The notes under the pieces are model-generated. The model ran no database searches and was not told the origin of the DNA. It saw only the letters and a list, made by a program, of their open reading frames with translations. From the NCBI RefSeq assembly GCF_900215605.1, contig NZ_OBEL01000001.1, positions 930,001 to 994,000 of the forward strand: a stretch of 64,000 nt of DNA. Direction: 5' to 3'. The position numbers and the translations under genes were made by a program. Shown here one piece after another: positions 28,808 to 38,368 of the stretch (position 1 is the first letter of the stretch; each line of letters opens with the position of its first letter). This DNA comes from Cohaesibacter gelatinilyticus (GTDB taxonomy: Bacteria > Pseudomonadota > Alphaproteobacteria > Rhizobiales > Cohaesibacteraceae).

Positions 28808-30058
28808 TCATTTTTTCGGGGCGTTGAGATGTTCTACCTTATGGCCTTTTGACTCGATGCCCTTGATGATGTCTTGGGCATGATCAGCATCTCTGGTCTC
28901 GATCGTGATATCAATGGAAGCACCCTTGACCGGAACATTCAGAAAGGTCCTGTGATGATCAACTTCCAGAACATTTCCTCCCAGATCACCGATGACAGTG
29001 GAGATTTCACCCAACACGCCGGGGCGGTCAGGAATGGTGATGCGCAAACCAACGATCTGCTGCTTGCGGCCCAACTGACGTACCATGATGGATGAAAGCA
29101 GACGAGGATCGATATTTCCTCCCGACAATACCAGCCCTACCTTACGACCCGCAAAGCGTTCAGGTTGAGAGATAATGGCAGCAAGGCCAGCGGCGCCTGC
29201 ACCTTCTGCCATTGTTTTAAGGTGAGTGGCAAAGGCATTGATAGCTTGCTCGATCTCTCGCTCTGATACCAGGATGATATCGCTGACCAGATCTGCAGCA
29301 ATCAGGGCAGGAAGGCGACCTGCTTTCTTGACTGCGATGCCTTCAGCCAATGATTGACCCCCACATTCCAGATTTTCCTGCTTTAGCTCATTATGCATGG
29401 TGGGATAAAGCTCGGTTTCAACTCCGATGATTTCAATTCCCGGCTTGATCCCCTTTGCAGCGATTGCCATTCCAGAGATCATCCCACCGCCTCCAATAGG
29501 GATGACCAGACAATCCAGGTCCGGCACTGCTGACAGCATTTCCAATGCAATGGTACCCTGACCGCGTATGATATCATAATCATCATATGGATGTACGAAG
29601 GTCATGTTATGCTCATCTGCAATGCGTTCGGCAGCCAAACCTGCCTCTGCGACTGTTTCGCCTTCCAATATGACTTTGGCTCCAAAGGCCTTGGTGGAAG
29701 CAACTTTCACGAAGGGAGTAAATTCCGGCATGACAATGGTTGAGGGAATTCCAAGGCGACTGGCATGATAGGCGACTGCCTGAGCATGGTTGCCTGCTGA
29801 CATTGCAATAACCCCTGCTTGCCTTTGCCTTTGTGTCAGCGAGAGCAATTTGGTCAAGGCTCCGCGTTCCTTGAAGGCATTGGTGATCTGCATATTCTCG
29901 TATTTGACGAAAATATCGGTCCCCAAAGCATCAGCAAGCTTCTTTGCGGGCAGCGTAGGGGTATTGAGAAGAGCACCTTCAATCTCGTTTGCCGCGGCCT
30001 GAATATCAGAGAGTTTGGGAATTGCAGGAGGCAATGAAGTATGAGATTGATTTGCCAT
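28808..30058 (-). CDS. ilvA: threonine ammonia-lyase with C-terminal ACT domain
   Basis: A 416-residue PLP enzyme that deaminates threonine to 2-oxobutanoate. The PLP lysine is K62 in NAFKERGA, and the phosphate-binding loop is GGGGMISGMA. A single ACT domain (from about residue 335, LRITIPDRPGVLGEI) places it in the one-ACT class, which includes both catabolic and biosynthetic enzymes. The isoleucine route is therefore likely but not certain. It starts with ATG 30058 and an upstream AAAGG. A 130-base gap and terminator separate it from hemB. Confidence 0.9.
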   Translation of the reverse strand: MANQSHTSLPPAIPKLSDIQAAANEIEGALLNTPTLPAKKLADALGTDIFVKYENMQITNAFKERGALTKLLSLTQRQRQAGVIAMSAGNHAQAVAYHASRLGIPSTIVMPEFTPFVKVASTKAFGAKVILEGETVAEAGLAAERIADEHNMTFVHPYDDYDIIRGQGTIALEMLSAVPDLDCLVIPIGGGGMISGMAIAAKGIKPGIEIIGVETELYPTMHNELKQENLECGGQSLAEGIAVKKAGRLPALIAADLVSDIILVSEREIEQAINAFATHLKTMAEGAGAAGLAAIISQPERFAGRKVGLVLSGGNIDPRLLSSIMVRQLGRKQQIVGLRITIPDRPGVLGEISTVIGDLGGNVLEVDHHRTFLNVPVKGASIDITIETRDADHAQDIIKGIESKGHKVEHLNAPKK

Positions 30059-30185
30059 GACTGGGACCTTTTACGGAATTCGGAATCGGGTTTCTAATTC
30101 ACTCCTTTCCATTCGAAAGCTCAAGGGAAAAGTTGGCGTGAAATAAATTGAGTGAAAAATTCATGATACTGATGGTAGTAGCACA

Positions 30186-30224
30186 AAAAATACCCCCAAC
30201 TTTGAACGAGTTGGGGGTATTTTT
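30186..30224. terminator. strong intrinsic terminator downstream of hemB
   Basis: AAAAATACCCCCAAC (30186-30200) pairs perfectly with GTTGGGGGTATTTTT (30210-30224), loop nine bases. It serves hemB on the minus strand and blocks readthrough into ilvA. Confidence 0.85.
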
Positions 30225-30247
30225 CTCAATTTTTGTTTTGATAGGTC

Positions 30248-31620
<1,373 letters not shown>

Positions 31621-32760
31621 ATGGATTTTGCACTATCTGAAGAACAACGCGCCTTTCAGGAAATGGCGGCGGACTTTGCCGCCAACGAAATGGAACCGTA
31701 TGCCAAGGAATGGGATGAAAAATCCATCTTTCCGGTCGATACCCTGCGTGCGGCGGCGGCACTCGGCTTTGGCGGTATCTATGTGAAAGACGATGTTGGT
31801 GGCTCTGGTCTATCTCGTTTGGATGCAGCAATTATCTTCGAAGAGCTCTCCAAGGGCTGTACCTCTACTTCTGCTTACATCTCCATCCATAACATGGCGT
31901 CTTGGATGATAGATACATTCGCCAATGATGAGCAGCGTAACAAATGGTTGCCATCTCTCTGTACAATGGACAAATTTGCCTCCTATTGTTTGACCGAGCC
32001 AAATGCTGGTTCTGATGCTGGAGCCTTGCGTACAAAAGCCGTGCGTGATGGTGATCATTATGTATTGAATGGCTCCAAGGCTTTTATTTCCGGCGGTGGG
32101 GTTGCTGATGTTTATGTTGTCATGGTTCGTACCGGGCAGGATGGTCCGAAGGGCATTTCTTGTGTTGTTGTAGAAAAAGACACACCAGGCCTTTCTTTTG
32201 GTGCACAAGAGGTGAAACTAGGCTGGAAAAGCCAGCCAACAGCACAGGTGAATTTCGAAGATTGCCGCATTCCTGCTGAGAACCTGATCGGTGAAGAAGG
32301 GCAAGGCTTCAAGATTGCCATGGCTGGCCTGGATGGTGGGCGCCTGAATATTGGCGCCTGTTCCCTTGGTGCAGCACAGAGCTGTCTGGATCGCGCGATC
32401 GACTATATGAAAGAACGTAAGCAGTTTGGCCGCGCCATTGCAGAATTTCAGGCCCTGCAATTCCGGGTTGCCGATATGGCGACCGAGCTGGAATCAGCCC
32501 GCCTGATGTTGCATCGTGCTGCAACACTGGTTGACGCCAAGACGCCTGACGCGACCACACAGGCGGCCATGGCCAAACGTCTGGCAACTGACGCTGGCTT
32601 CAACATTGTGAACCAGGCGCTGCAGCTACATGGTGGTTATGGCTATTTGCGTGATTATCCGATCGAACGGTATTTGCGTGATGTCCGCGTCCATCAAATC
32701 CTGGAAGGGACCAATGAAGTCATGCGTCTGATTATCTCACGCGATTTGTTTAACCGCTAA
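31621..32760 (+). CDS. acyl-CoA dehydrogenase, probably isobutyryl-CoA dehydrogenase
   Basis: A 379-residue flavoprotein that oxidises a short acyl-CoA to the 2-enoyl-CoA. [13 protein letters not shown] and [20 protein letters not shown] are the family motifs, and the catalytic base is the Glu in QILEGTNEV (E362). The start at 31621 (MDFALSEEQ) is directly preceded by GGGAGGGAAG. The next genes encode a 3-hydroxyisobutyryl-CoA hydrolase and 3-hydroxyisobutyrate dehydrogenase, so isobutyryl-CoA of valine degradation is the likely substrate. Other short-chain acyl-CoAs cannot be excluded. An enoyl-CoA hydratase for the intervening step is not encoded separately here. Confidence 0.9.
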   Translation: MDFALSEEQRAFQEMAADFAANEMEPYAKEWDEKSIFPVDTLRAAAALGFGGIYVKDDVGGSGLSRLDAAIIFEELSKGCTSTSAYISIHNMASWMIDTFANDEQRNKWLPSLCTMDKFASYCLTEPNAGSDAGALRTKAVRDGDHYVLNGSKAFISGGGVADVYVVMVRTGQDGPKGISCVVVEKDTPGLSFGAQEVKLGWKSQPTAQVNFEDCRIPAENLIGEEGQGFKIAMAGLDGGRLNIGACSLGAAQSCLDRAIDYMKERKQFGRAIAEFQALQFRVADMATELESARLMLHRAATLVDAKTPDATTQAAMAKRLATDAGFNIVNQALQLHGGYGYLRDYPIERYLRDVRVHQILEGTNEVMRLIISRDLFNR

Positions 32761-32773
32761 GAGGGTCTGTTTA

Positions 32774-33811
32774 ATGTCCAGCGACATCTCTTTTGAACAA
32801 CGCGGCTGTGTAGGCCTGATCACTCTGCAACGGGTCAAGGCGTTGAATGCCCTTAGCCATGATATGGTCAAGGAACTGGCGGCAAAGTTGGGTGAATGGA
32901 AAGGGGATGACGGTATCAAAGCTGTCATCTTGACTTCAGCCAGTGAGAAAGCCTTCTCTGCCGGAGGGGATATCCGTGCCCTTTATGATGGCAAAGGCAA
33001 TCCTCCCTTTGATTTTTTCTGGAACGAGTACCGACTCAATCGCGCCATCTTTCGTTACCCAAAGCCTTACATTTCCCTGATCAATGGCATTGTCATGGGC
33101 GGAGGTGTTGGCATATCGGTCCATGGCAAATATGTCGTGGCAGGTGAGAACATCATGTTCGCGATGCCTGAGGTTGGCATTGGCTTTTTCCCCGATGTCG
33201 GTGGCACTTATTTCTTGCCACGCATGAAGGGCAAGGTTGGCACATATCTGGCCATGACCGGTGCGCGCTTGAGACAGGCTGATTGCGCAGCTCTTGGCTT
33301 TGCCACTCATGCAACTTCTTCAGAGAATTTTGACGCCATCATTGATCGTATTGCACAAGGCGAGCAAGTTGAGGCGGTATTGTCCAGTTACAATCAGCTT
33401 TTCGAGCCAACCTTTGATGCTTCAGCGCTTGACATCATGAATGAAGCCTTCTCCAAACCAACCGTCCTGGAAATCGTCAATAGCTTGAAAGAAAAAGCAG
33501 ATGGACATTCATTCGCACAGAAAGCACTCAAACAGCTAGATGGCAAGTCACCAACTTCCATTCACGTTGGGCTCGCTCAGGTTTTGCGAGGAGCGAAAGC
33601 TGATTTTGAAGAATGCATGGCGCTGGAATATCGAATTGTCCATCGTATTTTGCATGAAGAAGATTTTTATGAGGGAGTACGCGCAACCATCGTTGACAAA
33701 GACGGTGCACCGGAATGGAATCCAGCAGAGCTGGAATCAGTGGATCCAGCAAAGATCGAAGCCCATTTCGCACCGCTTGAAAACGGTGAACTGACATTTG
33801 ATGAGATATGA
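32774..33811 (+). CDS. 3-hydroxyisobutyryl-CoA hydrolase (enoyl-CoA hydratase/isomerase fold)
   Basis: A 345-residue crotonase-fold enzyme. KAFSAGGDIRALYDG and NGIVMGGGVGISVHG form the oxyanion hole, and MPEVGIGFFPDVGGTYFLPR carries the Glu and Asp of the hydrolase subfamily. Its 345-residue length also fits hydrolases rather than short enoyl-CoA hydratases. It releases 3-hydroxyisobutyrate for the dehydrogenase encoded downstream. It lies 13 bases after the acyl-CoA dehydrogenase gene, and its stop overlaps the next start (33808-33811). Confidence 0.92.
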   Translation: MSSDISFEQRGCVGLITLQRVKALNALSHDMVKELAAKLGEWKGDDGIKAVILTSASEKAFSAGGDIRALYDGKGNPPFDFFWNEYRLNRAIFRYPKPYISLINGIVMGGGVGISVHGKYVVAGENIMFAMPEVGIGFFPDVGGTYFLPRMKGKVGTYLAMTGARLRQADCAALGFATHATSSENFDAIIDRIAQGEQVEAVLSSYNQLFEPTFDASALDIMNEAFSKPTVLEIVNSLKEKADGHSFAQKALKQLDGKSPTSIHVGLAQVLRGAKADFEECMALEYRIVHRILHEEDFYEGVRATIVDKDGAPEWNPAELESVDPAKIEAHFAPLENGELTFDEI

Positions 33812-34233
33812 CAGCATTAAATCTGGATTCCTATTCCAAGCATGTATGGAGTGAAAATCTTCCATTCTGGTTCATAACCTTGGCGCGTTTTGGCAGTCTA
33901 TGCCTGATGGTTGCCGGCCTTTTTTATTGGGCTGATTTGCTCGGTGCGAGAGGGGAGAGTGGGTTGATCCGGGGAAATTGGGAACAGCAATCTCTGCGGG
34001 TTATTCTGGCCTGTTCTTTTCTGATTGCTGCTGTTGGCCTCTGGTTGCTGACTTTCTGGGGTGTTGTCGTCTGGGGAGTGACCGCTATTGTCGAGATCGC
34101 GGCCATCATTCGTTGGGATGGTTTTGCGATCCATCCGCTGCCATCGGTGTTGTTGCAAATTGCCGGATTGCTCATCATGCTTCTTGCTTGCCTGTTGGTG
34201 TATTACCGGGCAAGCAAGAAAAAGCATGAATAA
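33808..34233 (+). CDS. small four-helix membrane protein, DUF6163-like
   Basis: A 141-residue protein with four hydrophobic segments (about residues 20-42, 62-82, 84-104, 112-132) and a basic C-terminus ending KKKHE. It starts inside the stop codon of the hydrolase gene (ATGA), so it is translationally coupled. I associate it with the DUF6163 family of alphaproteobacteria, which has no known function; the family name is from memory. Its place within the valine operon suggests a membrane role linked to branched-chain catabolism, but nothing in the sequence shows what. Confidence 0.7.
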   Translation: MTALNLDSYSKHVWSENLPFWFITLARFGSLCLMVAGLFYWADLLGARGESGLIRGNWEQQSLRVILACSFLIAAVGLWLLTFWGVVVWGVTAIVEIAAIIRWDGFAIHPLPSVLLQIAGLLIMLLACLLVYYRASKKKHE

Positions 34234-34340
34234 GAGCAAGGTATGATTTCCCATTCTGGTCGATCAGCGGATTGATCAACTGATTGGGCTGGGGGAGCAG
34301 TATCATGTGATCTGGTGCTATCTCTGTGATGAATTCGAAA

Positions 34341-34363
34341 ACAGGCATCCACCTGTTGGATGC
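34341..34363 (+). promoter_or_regulatory. two mutually exclusive hairpins upstream of mmsB
   Basis: ACAGG (34341-34345) can pair with CCTGT (34352-34356), or GCATCCA (34345-34351) can pair with TGGATGC (34357-34363). The two pairings share bases and cannot coexist. They lie 60 bases before the mmsB ATG in a 189-base gap within an otherwise tight operon. They could be a switch or a protein-binding dyad. Confidence 0.45.
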
Positions 34364-34422
34364 TGCAATAATCACCAGCTCAAATAAATCGGGTGGGGTG
34401 AAAAATATTGGAGGAAAGAACC

Positions 34423-35307
34423 ATGGCAGTGGTTGCATTTGTAGGTTTGGGCAATATGGGTGGTCCAATGGCCGCCAATCTGGCAAAAGCCGGTCACGAC
34501 GTGAAAGGCTTCGATTTAAGCCAGGATGCCTTGACCAAACTGGAGGAAGCAGGTGGTAAGGCCTTTGGTTCCGTTGCTGAGGCAGTAAAAGGTGCTGATG
34601 TTGTGGTGACCATGTTGCCAGCTGGTAAGCATGTTCGTGAGGTTTATGCTGGTGAAGACGGTATTCTGGCTAATATCAATTCAGGTGCAACTCTGATCGA
34701 CTCCTCGACCATTGATGTGCAATCCGCTCGTGATGTGGCGAAAATTGCCGAGCAGGCTGGCATGAAAATGGTTGATGCCCCTGTTTCTGGTGGTGTGGGG
34801 GGAGCTGCTGCCGGCACTTTGACCTTCATGGTTGGTGGTTCTGACGAAGCCTTCGCTGCCGCAAAGCCATTTCTGGATATCATGGGCAAGACCATTGTTC
34901 ATGCGGGTGGTGCTGGTAATGGCCAGGCAGCCAAGATCTGTAACAACATGATGCTTGGTATTCAGATGATCTCGGTTTGTGAAGCTTTTGCTCTGGCAGA
35001 GAAGCTCGGATTGGATCACCAAAAGCTTTACGATATCTCTTCCACTGCGTCCGGTCAGTGCTGGTCGCTGACGTCCTATTGTCCGGTCCCGGGACCTGTA
35101 GAGACATCACCTGCCAACAATGAATACAAGCCGGGTTTTGCTGCCGCCATGATGTTGAAAGATCTTAAGCTTGCGCAAGAAGCATCTGGAGCTGTTAACG
35201 CCCAAACCCCTCTTGGAGCAGCTGCGGATGAGCTTTATTCCGCTTTCTGTGATGCTGGAAACGGCAATGTCGACTTCTCCGGCATCATCAATAAACTTCG
35301 CGGTTAA
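34423..35307 (+). CDS. mmsB: 3-hydroxyisobutyrate dehydrogenase
   Basis: A 294-residue NAD-dependent beta-hydroxyacid dehydrogenase that oxidises 3-hydroxyisobutyrate to methylmalonate semialdehyde. The nucleotide fold is FVGLGNMGGPMAANL (residues about 5-19), the substrate loop DAPVSGGVGGAAAGTLTFMVGG, and the catalytic Lys is in GNGQAAKICNNM. The tail DFSGIINKL is family-typical. GGAGGAAAG precedes the ATG at 34423. It completes the valine set with the two enzymes upstream, and a terminator follows. Confidence 0.95.
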   Translation: MAVVAFVGLGNMGGPMAANLAKAGHDVKGFDLSQDALTKLEEAGGKAFGSVAEAVKGADVVVTMLPAGKHVREVYAGEDGILANINSGATLIDSSTIDVQSARDVAKIAEQAGMKMVDAPVSGGVGGAAAGTLTFMVGGSDEAFAAAKPFLDIMGKTIVHAGGAGNGQAAKICNNMMLGIQMISVCEAFALAEKLGLDHQKLYDISSTASGQCWSLTSYCPVPGPVETSPANNEYKPGFAAAMMLKDLKLAQEASGAVNAQTPLGAAADELYSAFCDAGNGNVDFSGIINKLRG

Positions 35308-35381
35308 AATCGTGTCAGGATAAAAGCGCGGTTTTCTGCGATTTTGTGAAAATATTGCAAGATCTTATTTACCAATTATGG

Positions 35382-35411
35382 AAGTCGGCCGCCAAAAAGG
35401 CCGGCTTTTTG
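35382..35411 (+). terminator. intrinsic terminator of mmsB
   Basis: AAGTCGGCC (35382-35390) pairs with GGCCGGCTT (35399-35407) with one G-T pair, followed by TTTT. Confidence 0.8.
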
Positions 35412-35440
35412 CCGTTTAAGGCTCTGTTAAGTCTCTTTTT

Positions 35441-35468
35441 TTACGGCATTTTATGCGCTGAGCCGTAA
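35441..35468. promoter_or_regulatory. TTACGGC-N14-GCCGTAA inverted repeat upstream of ldtR
   Basis: TTACGGC (35441-35447) and GCCGTAA (35462-35468) are perfect complements with 14 bases between. The repeat lies 65 bases before the ldtR start, where an autoregulatory operator of a MarR dimer would be expected. A hairpin role in the transcript is also possible. Confidence 0.5.
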
Positions 35469-35532
35469 GTTGATTTTCAGAAGCGGGAAAACCCGCCGCA
35501 TAATAAGTCAAATAAAAATGAGGCTCAAACGG

Positions 35533-36045
35533 ATGATTACAGCACAACAGGCAGTGGAAACGGTCGGCGACGCTGAAGGCACGGTAGAGATGAAACCTCT
35601 CTACATGGATGCCCTACGTCTCGTCGAACGACTGCATCGTCGCCTTCTTGATGTTATCAAGGATGAATTTGATCGCCGTGGTCGCTCTGATGTTAACAGC
35701 GTACAGGCTTTGCTCCTGTTCAATATTGGTGATTCAGAAGTGACCGCAGGTGAGCTGCGTTCTCGTGGATATTATCAAGGATCGAACGTATCCTACAATC
35801 TCAAGAAACTTGTAGATATGGGCTATGTGAACCACGAGCGTTCCAAAGTGGATCGTCGTTCTGTTCGCATCAGTCTATCGGACAAGGGTTTGGAAATTCG
35901 TCAGATCGTTAGCGAATTATACGAGCGTCACATCAATACCATCGAACAGGTGGGTGGTGTGAATGCAGACGACTTCGTCTCGCTCAACAAATCCTTGCAG
36001 CGCCTTGAGCGCTTCTGGACCGATCAGATCCTGTATCGCCTGTAA
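35533..36045 (+). CDS. ldtR: LdtR-type MarR-family transcriptional regulator
   Basis: A 170-residue winged-helix regulator. The conserved block LVERLHRRLLDVIKDEF, then NSVQALLLFNIG and GYYQGSNVSYNLKKLV (recognition helix region), and DRRSVRISLS (wing) match LdtR of Liberibacter and Sinorhizobium, which activates an L,D-transpeptidase gene and affects osmotic tolerance. The next gene is such a transpeptidase, matching that pairing. The ATG at 35533 is taken; 35518 adds five residues. A 7-bp dyad upstream may be its own operator. Confidence 0.9.
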   Translation: MITAQQAVETVGDAEGTVEMKPLYMDALRLVERLHRRLLDVIKDEFDRRGRSDVNSVQALLLFNIGDSEVTAGELRSRGYYQGSNVSYNLKKLVDMGYVNHERSKVDRRSVRISLSDKGLEIRQIVSELYERHINTIEQVGGVNADDFVSLNKSLQRLERFWTDQILYRL

Positions 36046-36133
36046 CAGGGCAATAACTTCCTTCTGTCTGCTTAACAGGGACAGGCAGAGGGCAACTTCT
36101 CGACACGGATTAAAAATTTCCGGCGGGAAGCCT

Positions 36134-36189
36134 GGGCTGATGGAGATTGGCCCCAACCAAGACAAAGGGACTGTTTGCGACATCAGCCC
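36134..36189 (+). ncRNA. candidate structured RNA or ldtR 3' UTR
   Basis: GGGCTGATG (36134-36142) and CATCAGCCC (36181-36189) are perfect 9-bp complements enclosing 38 bases. A small TTCC/GGAA hairpin precedes it (36118-36129), and an intrinsic terminator follows at 36232-36266, about 190 bases after the ldtR stop. The layout suits a separate small RNA or a processed 3' UTR. I recognise no known RNA family, and no frame in it looks coding. Confidence 0.35.
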
Positions 36190-36231
36190 CTTTACAATCA
36201 AGATAATGTTCTATGAGAACTGACCATCATC

Positions 36232-36266
36232 AATCCCTCCGAGATCGCACTCTTGGGGGGATTTTT
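36232..36266 (+). terminator. intrinsic terminator between ldtR and ldtP
   Basis: AATCCCTCC (36232-36240) pairs with GGGGGGATT (36255-36263) with one G-T pair, loop 14 bases, then T-rich sequence. It separates the ldtR transcript from ldtP. Confidence 0.8.
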
Positions 36267-36368
36267 TATTCTCTCATATGTTTCAATTATTGATTCTCTG
36301 ATTGCACTCAATACGGTAGCAATATTGTAAACTCCGCAATCTCTTCATTTGATGTCTGATATTGAATA

Positions 36369-36464
36369 CTCACAATTCTGTCATTGCGTGTGAGCTGCTT
36401 GTGAGCAATTCACCCTCCATTCATCCAGAATTCGCCACAATCAAAGCGCATTCAGTTTGTGAGC
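36369..36464. promoter_or_regulatory. TGTGAGC repeat cluster upstream of ldtP
   Basis: TGTGAGC occurs at 36389-36395, 36400-36406 and 36458-36464, with the inverted CTCACA at 36369-36374. CTCACA-N14-TGTGAG makes a perfect 6-bp dyad (36369-36394). A short TCTGAC/GTCAGA hairpin follows (36475-36495). The cluster is 120-215 bases before the ldtP start and is the best candidate for an activator site, possibly LdtR. Confidence 0.45.
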
Positions 36465-36583
36465 TGTTAGTCGATCTGACTGGGACTAAGTCAGAGATTG
36501 TAACCCGACAAACCTCGTGCTACGCATTTACACACTTTCAAAGAGAGCGGTGAACCACCATCGGGAGCGCCACGGAGAGACCA

Positions 36584-37915
36584 GTGCAAGACAAGAAAAG
36601 CCAGAAGAGACATCTGCCAGCGAACGCTTCCAACCCTACAGAGCGCGCTAGAATGCTTGAAATGTCCAGACGACAGGTTTTCGGATTGGGAACAGGGTTG
36701 GCTGCCTCCCTTGTGATGGCCAAGACGGTTCCAGCCTTTGCGCAGTCTAACCCGCTTGATGAAGTGCTGAACCAGAATCAAGTGGAATGGGGAGATCGTT
36801 TCGATACTCCGGGCCAAACTGTGGCAGCAGTGAGAACTGCAGAACCGACACTCTCGCCGCAAACCGCCAGCAACATCGAACAAGCCATGCAATTCTATTA
36901 CGGTGTGGTGCAACGTGGTGGCTGGCCTCTGGTTCCTGATACAAAGATTTTGCGCATTGGTGCGCGTAGCGAGGCGGTGACCATTCTGCGTCAACGCCTC
37001 ACCATGTCAGGTGATTTGCAGCAGTCTCTTGGTGTCAGCGATGTATTTGACTCTTATGTTGACGCTGCCATACGCCGTTTCCAGTCTCGTCACGGTATCT
37101 CGCCTGATGGATTGGTGGGCAAGGAAACTTTTGCCGCACTGAATGTTCCGGCGCAGGTGCGTTTGCGACAGCTGGAAACCAACTTGGTGCGCGTTCGGGC
37201 CATGTCGGGATATCTGGGTGATCGATATGTCATGGTCAATATTCCGGCAGCAGAGATTGAGACAGTTCAAACCGGTGCAGTTCACTCTCGTCATACCGCC
37301 GTCGTTGGCAAGATTGATCGGCAGAGTCCGGTTTTGGCATCCAAGATTCACGAAATCAATTTCAATCCTTATTGGCACGTTCCGCTCAGTATCATCCGTA
37401 AGGATCTGATTCCGAAAATGCAGAAGGATCCGGATTATCTGAAAGATAACAGGATCCATATCCGCGATCTTCGAAACAATGTCGAACTTGACGCCTCACA
37501 GGTAGATTGGACGACTGATGAAGCTCTGAACTATCAATTCCGTCAGGAGCCCGGCGCGAAAAATTCGATGGGATCCATCAAGATCAATTTCCACAACAAG
37601 CATGCGGTTTATCTGCACGATACCCCGTCAAAAACCTTGTTTGGATCATCTTATCGCTTCCATTCTTCAGGATGCGTACGTGTTCAGAATGTGCGTGAAT
37701 TCGTAACTTGGGTGTTGGGTCAAACGCCGGGCTGGAATCGTCTTGCGATTGATGATGTGATCCGCTCGGGAGAGCGTATGGACGTGTCTGTCAGAAGTCG
37801 AGTGCCGATTTATATGACTTATATCACAGCATGGGCTACGTCTGGCGGCATGATCCATTTCCGCGATGATATTTATAATCGCGATGGTCTCTCACCTGTT
37901 GCTCCCTTGCAATAG
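36584..37915 (+). CDS. ldtP: L,D-transpeptidase with peptidoglycan-binding domain, Tat-type signal
   Basis: A 443-residue YkuD-family cell-wall transpeptidase from GTG 36584, which has GGAGAG at the right distance. An N-terminal twin-arginine signal follows a long polar segment (MSRRQVFGLG, then a hydrophobic stretch to AFAQS). A peptidoglycan-binding domain (about 126-190, AIRRFQSRHGISPDGLVG) precedes the catalytic domain, whose motif is H360-S-S-G-C364-V-R366. It should form 3-3 crosslinks or attach proteins to the wall in the periplasm. ATG codons at 36653 and 36662 are alternative starts closer to the signal. The neighbour ldtR is its likely activator. Confidence 0.88.
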   Translation: MQDKKSQKRHLPANASNPTERARMLEMSRRQVFGLGTGLAASLVMAKTVPAFAQSNPLDEVLNQNQVEWGDRFDTPGQTVAAVRTAEPTLSPQTASNIEQAMQFYYGVVQRGGWPLVPDTKILRIGARSEAVTILRQRLTMSGDLQQSLGVSDVFDSYVDAAIRRFQSRHGISPDGLVGKETFAALNVPAQVRLRQLETNLVRVRAMSGYLGDRYVMVNIPAAEIETVQTGAVHSRHTAVVGKIDRQSPVLASKIHEINFNPYWHVPLSIIRKDLIPKMQKDPDYLKDNRIHIRDLRNNVELDASQVDWTTDEALNYQFRQEPGAKNSMGSIKINFHNKHAVYLHDTPSKTLFGSSYRFHSSGCVRVQNVREFVTWVLGQTPGWNRLAIDDVIRSGERMDVSVRSRVPIYMTYITAWATSGGMIHFRDDIYNRDGLSPVAPLQ

Positions 37916-37945
37916 GTGTCTGAGAATCGGTTAAACTGCCATTTC

Positions 37946-37981
37946 AGGCGGGCAGGGGCAGGGCCTCCGCCCGCCTTTTTT
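37946..37981 (+). terminator. intrinsic terminator of ldtP
   Basis: AGGCGGGC (37946-37953) pairs perfectly with GCCCGCCT (37969-37976), loop 15 bases, followed by TTTTT. Confidence 0.85.
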
Positions 37982-38018
37982 ACACCTTATGTCGGAATAG
38001 CAGTTTCAGGAGACGGTT

Positions 38019-38237
38019 ATGAGCAAGCCCCAACCCGGAGAGATCTATATTGAATTTATCTCTATTGGTTCACAGGTGAAGGCGATTGCCGTAGATGCTG
38101 CAACAGGCGTTGAGGTATCTGTTTTTGGTCCTTCCAGCGTCTCTCAGTCGGATTTGCAGAACTTGGCTGTTCGCAAACTCAAAAAACGTCTGAACGATCT
38201 GGCGTCGAAGGTAGACCGTCCCGGAAAGTGGGTATAA
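38019..38237 (+). CDS. small conserved protein, DUF6898-like
   Basis: A 72-residue soluble protein: IYIEFISIGSQVKAIAVDAATGVEVSVFG followed by a basic helix (LAVRKLKKRLNDLA). This pattern is that of DUF6898, a small alphaproteobacterial family with no known function, often upstream of glyA; the name is recalled, not searched. GGAGACGGTT precedes the ATG. It begins 38 bases after the ldtP terminator and is followed by the long glyA leader, so it seems to be a single-gene unit. Confidence 0.7.
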   Translation: MSKPQPGEIYIEFISIGSQVKAIAVDAATGVEVSVFGPSSVSQSDLQNLAVRKLKKRLNDLASKVDRPGKWV

Positions 38238-38269
38238 GGAACTGAAAATTGCTCCGTATTATCCAAAAG

Positions 38270-38360
38270 TTTCTCATAGGAAACAAATTTCTTTGTAGAA
38301 ACCTTGCGTAATTGTTGGGAATTTGCCATTTTATGCGGAAGATATGTTTCCTATAGGAAA
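38270..38360. promoter_or_regulatory. three TTTC-N6-GAAA dyads in the glyA leader
   Basis: The same dyad occurs at 38270-38283, 38288-38301 and 38347-38360. The first two start 18 bases apart; the second and third start 59 bases apart. The first and third are nearly the same over 16 bases (GTTTC, two pyrimidines, ATAGGAAA). The third is a perfect 14-base palindrome. This looks like a multi-site operator for a dimeric regulator of glyA or the upstream small gene. No regulator is known for it here. Confidence 0.6.
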
Positions 38361-38368
38361 TTGATGAG

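Noticed and set aside
36362-36553. 63-codon frame upstream of ldtP
   Set aside because: No ribosome site, composition of non-coding DNA, and it spans the TGTGAGC repeats that are better explained as a control region.
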